From the NCBI GenBank assembly GCA_934476235.1, contig CAKSNL010000008.1:1-64000 (forward strand): DNA of 64,000 nucleotides. Direction: 5' to 3'. The position numbers and the translations under genes are program-made. Of this stretch, positions 1 to 7,046 are shown piece by piece. Numbering within the stretch: position 1 is the stretch's first letter; each line of letters starts with the position of its first letter. The notes beneath the pieces were generated by a model. It ran no database searches and was not told where the DNA came from. It saw only the letters and a program-made list of their open reading frames with translations. The stretch is from an uncultured Clostridia bacterium. Its GTDB lineage: Bacteria; Bacillota; Clostridia; CAKSNL01; HGM11501.

Positions 1-2
1 CC

Positions 3-54
3 AAAAGAGACAAACGCTTTTTATAACATAGTTATAATGATGTTTGTCTCTTTT
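3..54. terminator. Long hairpin at the window edge
   Basis: A perfect 13-bp stem (3-15 with 42-54) encloses a second 7-bp stem (21-27 with 31-37) and is followed by a T run. It looks like a factor-independent terminator, usable on either strand, probably for a gene left of the window. It could instead be part of an element end. Confidence 0.6.
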
Positions 55-140
55 TATATGCAAATTTCATATAAAATAGGACTGTAAATTAGCAGAATTG
101 CTGAACGAAACTTAAATCATCGAATGGGATTTAGCAAACA

Positions 141-162
141 AAACATCATAATAGTGATGTTT
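141..162. other. 8-bp hairpin or operator-like palindrome
   Basis: An 8-bp inverted repeat (141-148 with 155-162) with a 6-nt spacer sits in the gene-free leader before the first ORF. It has no T run, so an operator for the island genes is as likely as an RNA hairpin. The rest of 55-249 shows no gene. Confidence 0.3.
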
Positions 163-185
163 AAAATTGAACACCATAAATTATG

Positions 186-219
186 AGCACATTTTGAGTA
201 AAATCAAGATGTGCTTTTT
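186..219 (+). terminator. Terminator-like hairpin before the recombinase genes
   Basis: AGCACAT (186-192) pairs with ATGTGCT (209-215), extended inward by TTGA/TCAA with one mismatch, and runs into T residues. It lies 35 bp upstream of the first start codon and could terminate or attenuate transcription entering the island genes. Confidence 0.5.
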
Positions 220-249
220 ATATTAAAAAAATAAAGGAGGAAGCTTAAA

Positions 250-642
250 ATGACAAATAACGAAATTAGAGGTACAAATAATATTAAACTTAAGGAGGAA
301 AACAAAATGATGAAATTGGATTTATACGAGTCAAGGTTGTTCGGCAGAGTATGCTACGGGTTTGGCAGAGATGAAAACGGTTATGTTTACATCAAAGAAG
401 ACGAGGCTGATGTGGTAAGAATGATTTATGATATGGCTATTAACGGTCACAGCCTGCAAAATATTCAGGCGGAGTTGCAGAACCGAAAAATTAAATCTCC
501 GTCGGGCAGGGATAAATGGACAAGAGATGTTATCGATAAAACGATAAACAATAAGAAGTATCTGTCTTATATTATTTCCTTTGAGGATTTTGTTAATGCA
601 TCTGCAGAGAAAGAATCTCGCTGCAGATATATGAAGGTTTAA
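250..642 (+). CDS. Recombinase-domain-only protein, no catalytic domain
   Basis: This 130-residue protein resembles the 'Recombinase' DNA-binding domain (Pfam PF07508) that normally follows the catalytic domain of large serine recombinases. It has the glycine-rich YGF start, an acidic 'EADVVRMIYDMA' helix, 'SPSGRDKWTRD' and an 'NNKKY' tail. No resolvase domain and no catalytic serine are present. Two in-frame starts each have a good ribosome binding site: ATG 250 (AAAGGAGG at 233-240) and ATG 307 (AAGGAGG at 292-298); the second begins exactly at the conserved part. It precedes a KilA-N gene and a broken recombinase. It may be an accessory DNA-binding partner or directionality factor, or a trimmed recombinase remnant. 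The separate ribosome binding sites favour a real short gene. Confidence 0.7.
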   Translation: MTNNEIRGTNNIKLKEENKMMKLDLYESRLFGRVCYGFGRDENGYVYIKEDEADVVRMIYDMAINGHSLQNIQAELQNRKIKSPSGRDKWTRDVIDKTINNKKYLSYIISFEDFVNASAEKESRCRYMKV

Positions 643-702
643 TTAAAAAATATTTGCCGACTGTTGTATAATTATATTATCAAATATAAAGGAGGATTCG
701 CT

Positions 703-1278
703 GTGAACAAGTCGGCAATTAAAAATCAGATTCTATATGTTGTTGCAAAAGAACAATATATGAAACCGTTATTAGAAGACGAGTATATAAGTGAGGAGGT
801 GTATAACGATGTATTAAAAAACTTGTATGATGAACTTGAGGTTTGGAGACATAACAGAATTCAAAATCCGGGTATTAATGTTTTGATTCAGTCAAAGAAA
901 TCAAAAGTCCGTTTATCAGAGCAATATTCAGATTATGTTTCGTTGACTGAGCTGGCGAGGAACAGAACGGATAAGTCGACGGGATACATTATTCAAAACT
1001 GGTTAAGAGATAAGAATACAGTTAATTTCCTTACTTTGTGGGAAAGCAAACATAACAGTGAGTTCTTAAACGTTCAGCTTATGTTGGGTACTTTAACGCC
1101 AAAAATATGGATACAGCAAACAAAAGCTATTGGAATTGTATCACGGCAAGGGAAAAATGGCGGTACTTATGCGCATAAAGAAATTGCGTTACAGTTTATG
1201 TGTAGGATTTCTGCCGAAATGATGTTAAAGGTTATACAAAAATACTTGGAGGATACTGATTATGAAGAAAATAATTGA
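703..1278 (+). CDS. KilA-N domain protein with SHOCT-like N-terminus
   Basis: The start is taken as GTG 703 because AAAGGAGG lies at 688-695; an in-frame upstream ATG at 664 has no such site. The product is about 191 residues. The N-terminal third (acidic, 'LLEDEYISEEVYNDVLKNLY') looks like the short SHOCT-type helical segment found in small clostridial mobile-element proteins. The C-terminal half is a KilA-N domain: 'YIIQNWLRDKNT', 'FLTLWE', 'GGTYAHKEIALQFMCRIS'. KilA-N is a putative DNA-binding module common in phages and mobile elements. The gene overlaps the next recombinase by 17 bp, so the two are translationally coupled. A regulator or recombination accessory role is inference. Confidence 0.75.
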   Translation: MNKSAIKNQILYVVAKEQYMKPLLEDEYISEEVYNDVLKNLYDELEVWRHNRIQNPGINVLIQSKKSKVRLSEQYSDYVSLTELARNRTDKSTGYIIQNWLRDKNTVNFLTLWESKHNSEFLNVQLMLGTLTPKIWIQQTKAIGIVSRQGKNGGTYAHKEIALQFMCRISAEMMLKVIQKYLEDTDYEENN

Positions 1279-2853
1279 AATACCTGCAACGGTTACTAAA
1301 CAATCAAAGAATACAGATAAGCAGTATAGAGTTGCTGCATATTGCAGGGTCAGCACGGATAAAGAAGAACAGGAAAACAGCCTTGAAAATCAAATAACAT
1401 ATTATAAAAATAAAATTGAGAGCACTCCTAATTGGGTGTTGGTGGACATTTTTGCTGATTTTGGGATAAGCGGTGTGAGTAGTAAGAACAGACCTGAATT
1501 TCAAAGAATGATGAATCTGTGCGATAAAGGAAAAATTGATTTAATTATTACAAAGTCCATTTCCAGATTTGCTCGTAATACAGTGGATTGTCTTAGTTGC
1601 GTGAGAAGTTTGAAAGCTAAAAATATAGGTATTATATTTGAAAAAGAAGGAATTAATACACTTGATGCGGTGAGCGAAACATTTTTAACATGGTTCAGTG
1701 CGTTTGCCCAGGCGGAGAGTGAGTCGCTCAGTCAAAATGTTACCAGAGGAAAAAGAATGGGATATAAGGAAGGAAAATTTGCTTTTCCGGCTTTTGTCTA
1801 TGGCTATGTGAAAGAAAGTGACGGAACTCCGAGTATAGTTCCGAAGCAGGCAGAGATTATTCGGAAGATGTTTCATATGTATCTAGAGGGAGAAGCTATA
1901 CGTGGTATTAAGAAGTGGCTCAGAGAACATGAGATTGAATCACCCACCGGAACAAAAGAATGGGGACAATCCACTATATCGGGAATATTAAAAAATGAAA
2001 AATATAAAGGAGATGTATTGTTGCAAAAGAGCTACACAGTAGAGTACCTTACAAAAACGACGGCAAAAAATAAAGGTGAGGTTACACAGTATTATATTGA
2101 GAATAATCACGAGGGAATTGTATCTCGTGAGGTATTTGATATGGTTCAGAATGTGAGGTATTTGATATGGTTCAGAAAGAATTGCAAAGACGATCAAGTT
2201 TGTATAGCAGCAAAATACCAGGTCGATACAGTTCGAAATATGCACTAACCGGTAAGGTGATTTGTGGAGAATGCGGTGCTAAGTATAGAAGAGTGACATG
2301 GTCACGAAATGGCAAAAAGAAAATTGTATGGAGATGTATAGAGAGACTAAATAACGGAATACAGTACTGCAAGAATTCATCAACAATCTCTGAGGAAGAT
2401 TTATATAACGCAATCATTAATAATTTGAAACAATTACTGTCCGGTACTGATAAAATAGCTCAAATGATAAAAAACGAAATTGAGATTGTTTTATGTAAAA
2501 ACGATTATGCTAACCCGAGAGTTATACGGCGTAAGATGCAAAATCTTGAAAAAGAGGCAGTAATCTTAAAAAATATTTTAAGGGAAACGGACGATAAAGC
2601 TTTTTACACAAAAAAGATAAGAAGCATTGAGGAAGAGCTATCAGAACTTAAATTAAAACAGGAAAATACCCCTAAAGAGACCAAGGATGCAGTGCTTTTG
2701 CGAATACAAGAAGTCATCGATAATACGGAATTAAATATGAATGACTATTTTAATCAGATAGTCAGAGCCACGATTGAATTTGTAACCGTGATAAATGAGG
2801 ATATGATTAAAATAAGGTATGTTGACGGCACAGAAGTAAAAGAAAAAATATGA
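1262..2853 (+). pseudogene. Large serine recombinase, frameshifted by tandem duplication
   Basis: The N-terminal part (1262-2248) holds the resolvase catalytic domain with 'AYCRVSTDKEEQ' (nucleophile serine), 'SISRFARNT' and 'FAQAESESLSQNVTRG', followed by the Recombinase domain. The reading frame is lost just after 'REVFDMVQ'. The zinc-ribbon part ('CGECGAKYRR' and two later cysteines) and the C-terminal coiled coil continue in another frame to 2853. The break coincides with a 26-bp tandem duplication (copies at 2127-2151 and 2153-2177). Removing one 26-bp unit restores one frame of about 521 residues, a normal length for this family. Both fragments keep good family resemblance, so the break looks recent. 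It would normally integrate and excise the surrounding island. Assembly error is possible but less likely, since the repeat explains the shift. Confidence 0.85.
2127..2177 (+). repeat. 26-bp tandem duplication inside the recombinase
   Basis: A 25-nt string beginning GTGAGGTATTTGATATGG occurs at 2127-2151 and again at 2153-2177, an offset of 26 nt. As 26 is not a multiple of three, the second copy shifts the recombinase frame. Each copy contains the same ATGGTTCAG (Met-Val-Gln) codons. Confidence 0.95.
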
Positions 2854-3125
2854 ATTTGCAGAATATTTTATTTTGCAGAATATTTTATAAAATAGTAGAG
2901 ACAAAAATCAAGCCGGAAGAAATACGGCATGAGATGAACAGATATATTTCTGCAACATGTAACAGCGAGAAATTCACAAAAAATTATTTAAACAATACCT
3001 TTTATGATGTTGTGATACATAAGGGCAGAAAGCCGGGAATATATCTTGAATTTGATGACCATATGCGCCGGCTTTTCAGTATTGAATTTTTCAAAAGGTT
3101 GATAGTGCAGTACCTACGGGAATGA
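2850..3125 (+). CDS. Short hypothetical protein after the recombinase
   Basis: This 91-residue ORF begins with an ATG that overlaps the recombinase stop (ATGA). It is basic and aromatic-rich, with 'YISATCNSEKFTKNYLNNTF' and 'HKGRKPGIYLEFDDHMRRL'. I cannot assign a family. A 17-bp tandem duplication (2855-2887) lies in its first codons. With one copy removed, the downstream part would be in the recombinase frame after that gene's TGA and would lose this ATG start. So the first dozen residues may be a product of the duplication, and the true start may be elsewhere or absent. It is plausibly an accessory gene of the same element. Confidence 0.5.
   Translation: MNLQNILFCRIFYKIVETKIKPEEIRHEMNRYISATCNSEKFTKNYLNNTFYDVVIHKGRKPGIYLEFDDHMRRLFSIEFFKRLIVQYLRE
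2855..2887 (+). repeat. 17-bp tandem duplication at a gene junction
   Basis: The 16-mer TTTGCAGAATATTTTA occurs at 2855-2870 and 2872-2887, offset 17 nt. It is the second frame-changing tandem duplication within 750 bp. Confidence 0.9.
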
Positions 3126-3211
3126 GTTTTAAATTTTGTGGAGTTCGTGGATTGTAATTTGTCGGAAAATGTGTTATAATAATTATATATGTATGAATTG
3201 AGGAAATGCAT

Positions 3212-3292
3212 ATGAATGAAATTATAAAAAACGAACTTAATCAGATATATGAAACCGTACGAGCAAGGGATGAGTACAAGAAAGTTGAATAA
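3212..3292 (+). CDS. Possible 26-residue peptide
   Basis: An ATG with GAGGA at 3200-3204 opens a 26-codon frame, very charged and probably helical ('NEIIKNELNQIYETVRARDE'). It sits between the recombinase genes and the Thoeris pair. No homology can be claimed. It could be a remnant of a longer mobile-element gene or the 5' end of the defence transcript. Confidence 0.3.
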   Translation: MNEIIKNELNQIYETVRARDEYKKVE

Positions 3293-3342
3293 AACTGTGA
3301 TTTTTACTCTTTAAATTATTTAACATAGGAGATTTATTTGCA

Positions 3343-4146
3343 ATGGAAAAGAAAAAAGAAGTTTATCAATTAAAAAGTTTTAATCTTTGGAAGGACAGCA
3401 TTACAAATGGATTTGCGATATTCGGTTTCATATCTGCGGTAGTGAGTTTTTGGGGAACATCAATTTCTGGTATATTCAATAGTAAGGCAGTAAGTGCTTT
3501 TATTACTCTTTTAATTCTTGTTATTTCATATTTGTTTGCAGTTTTTTTGAAATGGTCAAGAACGAAAGATCATATTTCATTAAGAATCAGAGGAATTAAG
3601 GTTACAGTATGTCAAGGGGATATTTTTAAACAAACAGGATGGAAAGTTATTGGCATGGACGATGCTTTTAGTACAACAGACGATGATGCTATAATTTCGC
3701 ATACATCTTTACATGGAAAACTACTTAGAATACTCAGAAAGAATAATCAAATAGATGAATTTAAACGATGTGTTTCGATCGGTGAACAGACTGTTCCTCT
3801 AGGAAGTGTAAAAATATACAATGATTACATATTACTGGCATGGACTCATCTAAATGATGATAATGAAGCCCATATTAAGCGTTCAACTTATGAAAGTATT
3901 TTGCGAAGGATGTGGCAAGAAATAAGTAAAGTATACTCGGGAAATCCTATATATATTCCTATTTTAGGTGATGGCATAACCAGGTTTGATGAGCTTTCTG
4001 AAAAGCCTTCTCCTTTTGAATTGATAAGATGTATGCTTTGTACATTGAAAACAAGTAATGTTCAAATAAAGGCTCCCGTTACGATTTTAATTTATGATAG
4101 GATAAATGAAATCAATCTTTATGATCTTAAAAGAATCAGTGAATAG
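3343..4146 (+). CDS. thsA: ThsA-like two-helix membrane protein with macro domain (type II Thoeris)
   Basis: The 267-residue protein has two hydrophobic helices near residues 20-38 and 48-68, then a cytoplasmic domain from about residue 80. That domain opens with 'VTVCQGDIF', the xGDI motif of macro domains, and continues with 'IPILGDGITRFDE' late in the fold. This layout (TM-TM-macro) is that of the ThsA_Macro family (formerly DUF6430). In type II Thoeris, the TIR partner makes histidine-ADP-ribose on phage infection; the macro domain binds it and the membrane part damages the inner membrane, so infected cells die. The next gene is a TIR protein, as expected. RBS AGGAG is at 3327-3331. The gene is AT-rich like its neighbours, consistent with horizontal transfer. 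Family assignment is by pattern, not by search. Confidence 0.8.
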   Translation: MEKKKEVYQLKSFNLWKDSITNGFAIFGFISAVVSFWGTSISGIFNSKAVSAFITLLILVISYLFAVFLKWSRTKDHISLRIRGIKVTVCQGDIFKQTGWKVIGMDDAFSTTDDDAIISHTSLHGKLLRILRKNNQIDEFKRCVSIGEQTVPLGSVKIYNDYILLAWTHLNDDNEAHIKRSTYESILRRMWQEISKVYSGNPIYIPILGDGITRFDELSEKPSPFELIRCMLCTLKTSNVQIKAPVTILIYDRINEINLYDLKRISE

Positions 4147-4175
4147 TAAAAATATATTAGAATTGGGGTGTTTTG

Positions 4176-5006
4176 ATGTATACTGCATTTGATCTAGAAA
4201 TAGATTTTAAAGATATTAAAAATTATAGTGAATACATCACGTATGGTGTTGCAAGGATTGAATCATTGAAAGAGATTGAGCCGGAATTAGAGAACTACAT
4301 ACTGTCTGATGGAATAATAGATGGTTCTCATTTATCTGATAACTGGTTTAAAATACTTGATAGTGACATATTTATCTCATATTCTCATAATGATAGAAAT
4401 TTAGCGTTGGCTTTAACAGGGTGGTTAACACAAACATTTAAGTTAAAAGTGTTTATGGATGAAATTGTATGGGGAGGTGCAGATGCATTACTAAAAACTA
4501 TTGATGATAAATATTGCTGGCAGCCCGAAAGTAAAACATATAATTATTCTAAGAGAAACCTTAGTACAAGTCATATTCATGCAATGCTTTCAAGTGCAAT
4601 ATACTCTGTGATGGACAAAACGGAAGTGGTGATATTTCTTAATACCTCCAATTCTGTGCCTAATATTGAAAGTGTTATGGGAGAAGATACGAAATACACC
4701 TTATCCCCGTGGATTTATCAAGAATTAACAGCTACACAGGTATTGCGCGTAACGGAATGGTCGAAATACCGCGAGCGTACATTTCTTGAACATTCTCAGT
4801 TTAGTGATAAGTCTTCTGAAATGAAAATAGCATATAGGTTACCAAATGATAATTTGACAAAAATTTATGCTTCTACGTTAGATAAATGGAAGAATAACTA
4901 CGAAAGTCGCAACGAACAACCATATGGAAATTTATTTTCAAAGACATTTGACCATCCTTTAAACTATTTGTATGATATTGTGTTAGATAGGGAAAATAAG
5001 AATTAA
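4176..5006 (+). CDS. thsB: ThsB-like TIR-domain protein (Thoeris sensor)
   Basis: ATG 4176 is preferred over the TTG three bases upstream; GGGGTG lies just before it. The 276-residue product has a TIR-like core: 'DIFISYSHNDRNLALAL' at residues 64-80 (first strand and BB-loop area), 'KVFMDE' near 91, 'VVIFLNTS' near 151, and 'SPWIYQEL' at 177-184. Glu183 in the W-x3-E pattern is the candidate NADase catalytic residue. In Thoeris, ThsB senses infection and makes a nucleotide signal from NAD+; with a macro-type ThsA the signal is expected to be His-ADPR. It has an extra N-terminal segment of about 60 residues and a C-terminal extension after residue 200. The spacing to thsA (29 bp) indicates one transcript. 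Confidence 0.8.
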   Translation: MYTAFDLEIDFKDIKNYSEYITYGVARIESLKEIEPELENYILSDGIIDGSHLSDNWFKILDSDIFISYSHNDRNLALALTGWLTQTFKLKVFMDEIVWGGADALLKTIDDKYCWQPESKTYNYSKRNLSTSHIHAMLSSAIYSVMDKTEVVIFLNTSNSVPNIESVMGEDTKYTLSPWIYQELTATQVLRVTEWSKYRERTFLEHSQFSDKSSEMKIAYRLPNDNLTKIYASTLDKWKNNYESRNEQPYGNLFSKTFDHPLNYLYDIVLDRENKN

Positions 5007-5063
5007 TGTGTTTATTAAATATTTAGCATAAGTAATGGATTGTTGAGGGTGGAGCTTTATTAT

Positions 5064-6101
5064 ATGGATGATAAAGAATTTAGAATAATTAATGAGATAA
5101 TTAATGACGCATTTTGGTTAAGCTATATATTGGAACTTAAAAGAAATATTGATGACTATAACCAAAAAGAAGTATTGAGTTTGTTTTTGCTGACTTTTTC
5201 GTCTGTTTTTTGTGAAGAAACCATTCGTGCCGGATATGGCGGAATGGGGAAGGACACCATTACAACAGAGAAAGAAATTAGTAATTTCCGAAACGATAAC
5301 TTAAAAATGTGTTTTAAAATAAATTCAGAAACTGCGAAACAAGTTATCAGTGAGATGGGAATAGATTTAGAAAACTATGTTTTTGATATTATTTTATTAA
5401 TTGCTGATTCGAAGATAGTGGATATAAATTTTCGCAGTTGGCGATATGACAAGGAGAAAGAGAACAAATTGCTGGAATGTGTGATATCAACACCTAACGC
5501 ATGGATGGATGATATAATGCCTGATTTGTATGTCGCTATGCTTGAAATGATGAAAAAACAGATGAAATTACATATTGTTCAAATATCAGGTTTTCAAATA
5601 TTAAAAAAGTCGTATTCGTCCTATAGATTATTTAGCAACTCAGAAATAAGTAATGATAACAAACTGTATATACTTCAGCGATATGGACTTGTACAAATCG
5701 TAAAATTTATGGACTCGTTATTTGGTGTAAATATTTCTTTTCGTATAAATAAATTAATAATTACTTCGAGAACATTTATGGCAAAATGCAAAGCACTATT
5801 AATCGAGATATTCTATAACGATTTTAAAAACAATAACAGCATTACCATTTTAAAAGATGTATTTTCTCAAAATAAAAAAGATATCCCCGACGAATTCTAT
5901 GTATTAAACAGAAAATTGAGAAATAATATTCATTATGGGAATTGTCATTACTTGACAGAAAGTCAACTTGCAACTGTGACAAAATTTCAGGATGTTTACC
6001 TGAAAAATGTGATGAAATTTTTTGATAAAGAACTTACTGTGCAGTTTGGACTAAGATATGAATTAGAGTTGTGGTTAGCTAAAATAAATAGTGAATTGTA
6101 G
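5064..6101 (+). CDS. Uncharacterised protein with R-x6-H motif, third gene of the defence cassette
   Basis: ATG 5064 is chosen because GGTGGAG sits at 5048-5054; a TTG 24 bases upstream has no site. The 345-residue product is AT-rich, largely helical and has no signal peptide or membrane helix. Near the C-terminus it reads 'LNRKLRNNIHYGNCHYL': Arg283 to His290 form an R-x6-H spacing, and 'LRNNIHYG' resembles the active-site motif of HEPN RNases. The N-terminal part contains 'EETIRAGYGGMG' and 'DINFRSWRYD', which I do not recognise. It follows thsB by 57 bp on the same strand and ends where the AT-rich island ends. It could be a Thoeris accessory gene, an independent RNase-type defence gene, or unrelated cargo. 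Confidence 0.65.
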   Translation: MDDKEFRIINEIINDAFWLSYILELKRNIDDYNQKEVLSLFLLTFSSVFCEETIRAGYGGMGKDTITTEKEISNFRNDNLKMCFKINSETAKQVISEMGIDLENYVFDIILLIADSKIVDINFRSWRYDKEKENKLLECVISTPNAWMDDIMPDLYVAMLEMMKKQMKLHIVQISGFQILKKSYSSYRLFSNSEISNDNKLYILQRYGLVQIVKFMDSLFGVNISFRINKLIITSRTFMAKCKALLIEIFYNDFKNNNSITILKDVFSQNKKDIPDEFYVLNRKLRNNIHYGNCHYLTESQLATVTKFQDVYLKNVMKFFDKELTVQFGLRYELELWLAKINSEL

Positions 6102-6155
6102 TATAATATAAAATTTTAACTAAATTTAATTAGCATGTTTGAAGGAAAACTTTAA

Positions 6156-6219
6156 TCAGGGAACTCGAACCCTGAAAGGTTGTGAACCGTAAAGTAAAAC
6201 AATCCATCCGATTGTTTTA
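6156..6219. other. Three consecutive hairpins at the island's right edge
   Basis: TCAGGG (6156-6161) pairs with CCCTGA (6170-6175); GGTT (6178-6181) with AACC (6185-6188); and a perfect 10-bp stem 6195-6204 pairs with 6210-6219 around a 5-nt loop. The last could act as a terminator for the preceding gene. Together they could be a structured RNA or an attachment or recombination site. The stretch 6102-6345 has no gene. Confidence 0.45.
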
Positions 6220-6278
6220 TATGTGATTGGTGTGATAATTTAAGTTTTAATTACGGTAAATTCGCCATAATTAAAATG

Positions 6279-6337
6279 TGATGCAAAAAGCCAGACACTG
6301 TCTGGCAAAATAGATAGAAATAGCCTGCATCTATTAT
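6279..6337. other. Nested inverted repeats flanking a 7-bp hairpin
   Basis: GCCAGAC (6290-6296) pairs with GTCTGGC (6300-6306). An outer GATGCA (near 6280) and TGCATC (near 6327) face each other around it. It lies between the AT-rich island and the GC-rich flank, so an element end or attachment site is possible. Nothing more can be shown. Confidence 0.3.
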
Positions 6338-6350
6338 GTACGTGAAAGCC

Positions 6351-6388
6351 AAAAGAAAAGGGACACCAAAAGGTGTCCCTTTTCTTTT
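6351..6388. terminator. Strong bidirectional terminator
   Basis: A perfect 17-bp stem (6351-6367 with 6372-6388) has an AAAA loop and A/T tracts on both sides. It insulates the AT-rich island from the GC-rich flank. Confidence 0.85.
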
Positions 6389-6752
6389 GTTTTCTTTGCT
6401 GAAAGTGAGCTCAATTAAAACAGTGGTTAACAGCCGCGCAGCGGCTTTAACTGGAACGAACCCGAGCGCCGCCACGTCGGAATGGACTTTGCTTCATTCC
6501 GATTTTTCTTTGCGGAAAAACCGTCATATCCGCCGTCATTCCTCCTCTTCGCAAAAAGGCACGCTCGGCTCGCCTGCTCGCTTGCAAGCGCGCTCACATC
6601 GGCTCGCTGCCGCTACCACCTTTTTGCGGTTTAGAAAAACGAAAAAATATTCGGAAGAAACCGGGAGCAGTGCGAACGGCAGTGAGCAGAGCGAGCAACG
6701 GTTTCTGACCGGTCGTTGGTTCACCAAAAGGTGATATATACGTGAGTGCACT
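6389..6752. other. Gene-free GC-rich stretch
   Basis: No convincing gene is seen on either strand. Open frames here lack ribosome binding sites and have low-complexity, arginine/serine-rich translations. A second CACC-AAAA-GGTG palindrome (6722-6733) repeats the tip of the terminator at 6364-6375. The stretch may be decayed mobile DNA. Confidence 0.5.
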
Positions 6753-6958
6753 GAAAAATCCCTCAGAGTTTTCCTTCGGAAAACCCAGCGTCTCACTGTG
6801 GCTCTCCTCACGCCTTTAGTTTTGACAGTCCGCCGGACGGTTATTCATTACCTCGGCACCGCTACGCTACCTTTAGCAAGGGAGGCATATCAGAGCTTTC
6901 AATTTAAAGCCCTCCTTGATAAAAGAGGGAAGAGCCGAAGGCAAAGGGGGAATTTTTC
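6753..6958. repeat. Dispersed ITR-bounded repeat, copy A
   Basis: The left end GAAAAATCCCTC (6753-6764) and right end GGGGGAATTTTTC (6946-6958) are inverted repeats. The interior shares blocks with the copies at 11680-11965 and 52462-53042, including CACGCCTTTAG and CTTTAGCAAGGGAGG. It is MITE-like and about 206 bp. Bases 6959-7046 show no gene. Confidence 0.7.
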
Positions 6959-7046
6959 GACGCACACACTTTATGCCCGCAAACCGTCGGGCAAGGACTT
7001 TCGGCAGGGGGTGACTCTGTGGTAAAATGGTTCACGGGGTGAGAGA

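Noticed and set aside
6156..6180. tRNA T-arm remnant on the minus strand (GGGTTCGAGTTCCC)
   Set aside because: The hairpin has an 8-nt loop and its stem does not fit a 5-bp T stem with a 7-nt loop. No other tRNA arm can be drawn, so it is kept only as a hairpin.
6336..6811. Open frames on both strands at 6.3-6.8 kb
   Set aside because: They cross a terminator stem and a repeat, lack ribosome sites, and give low-complexity basic translations.
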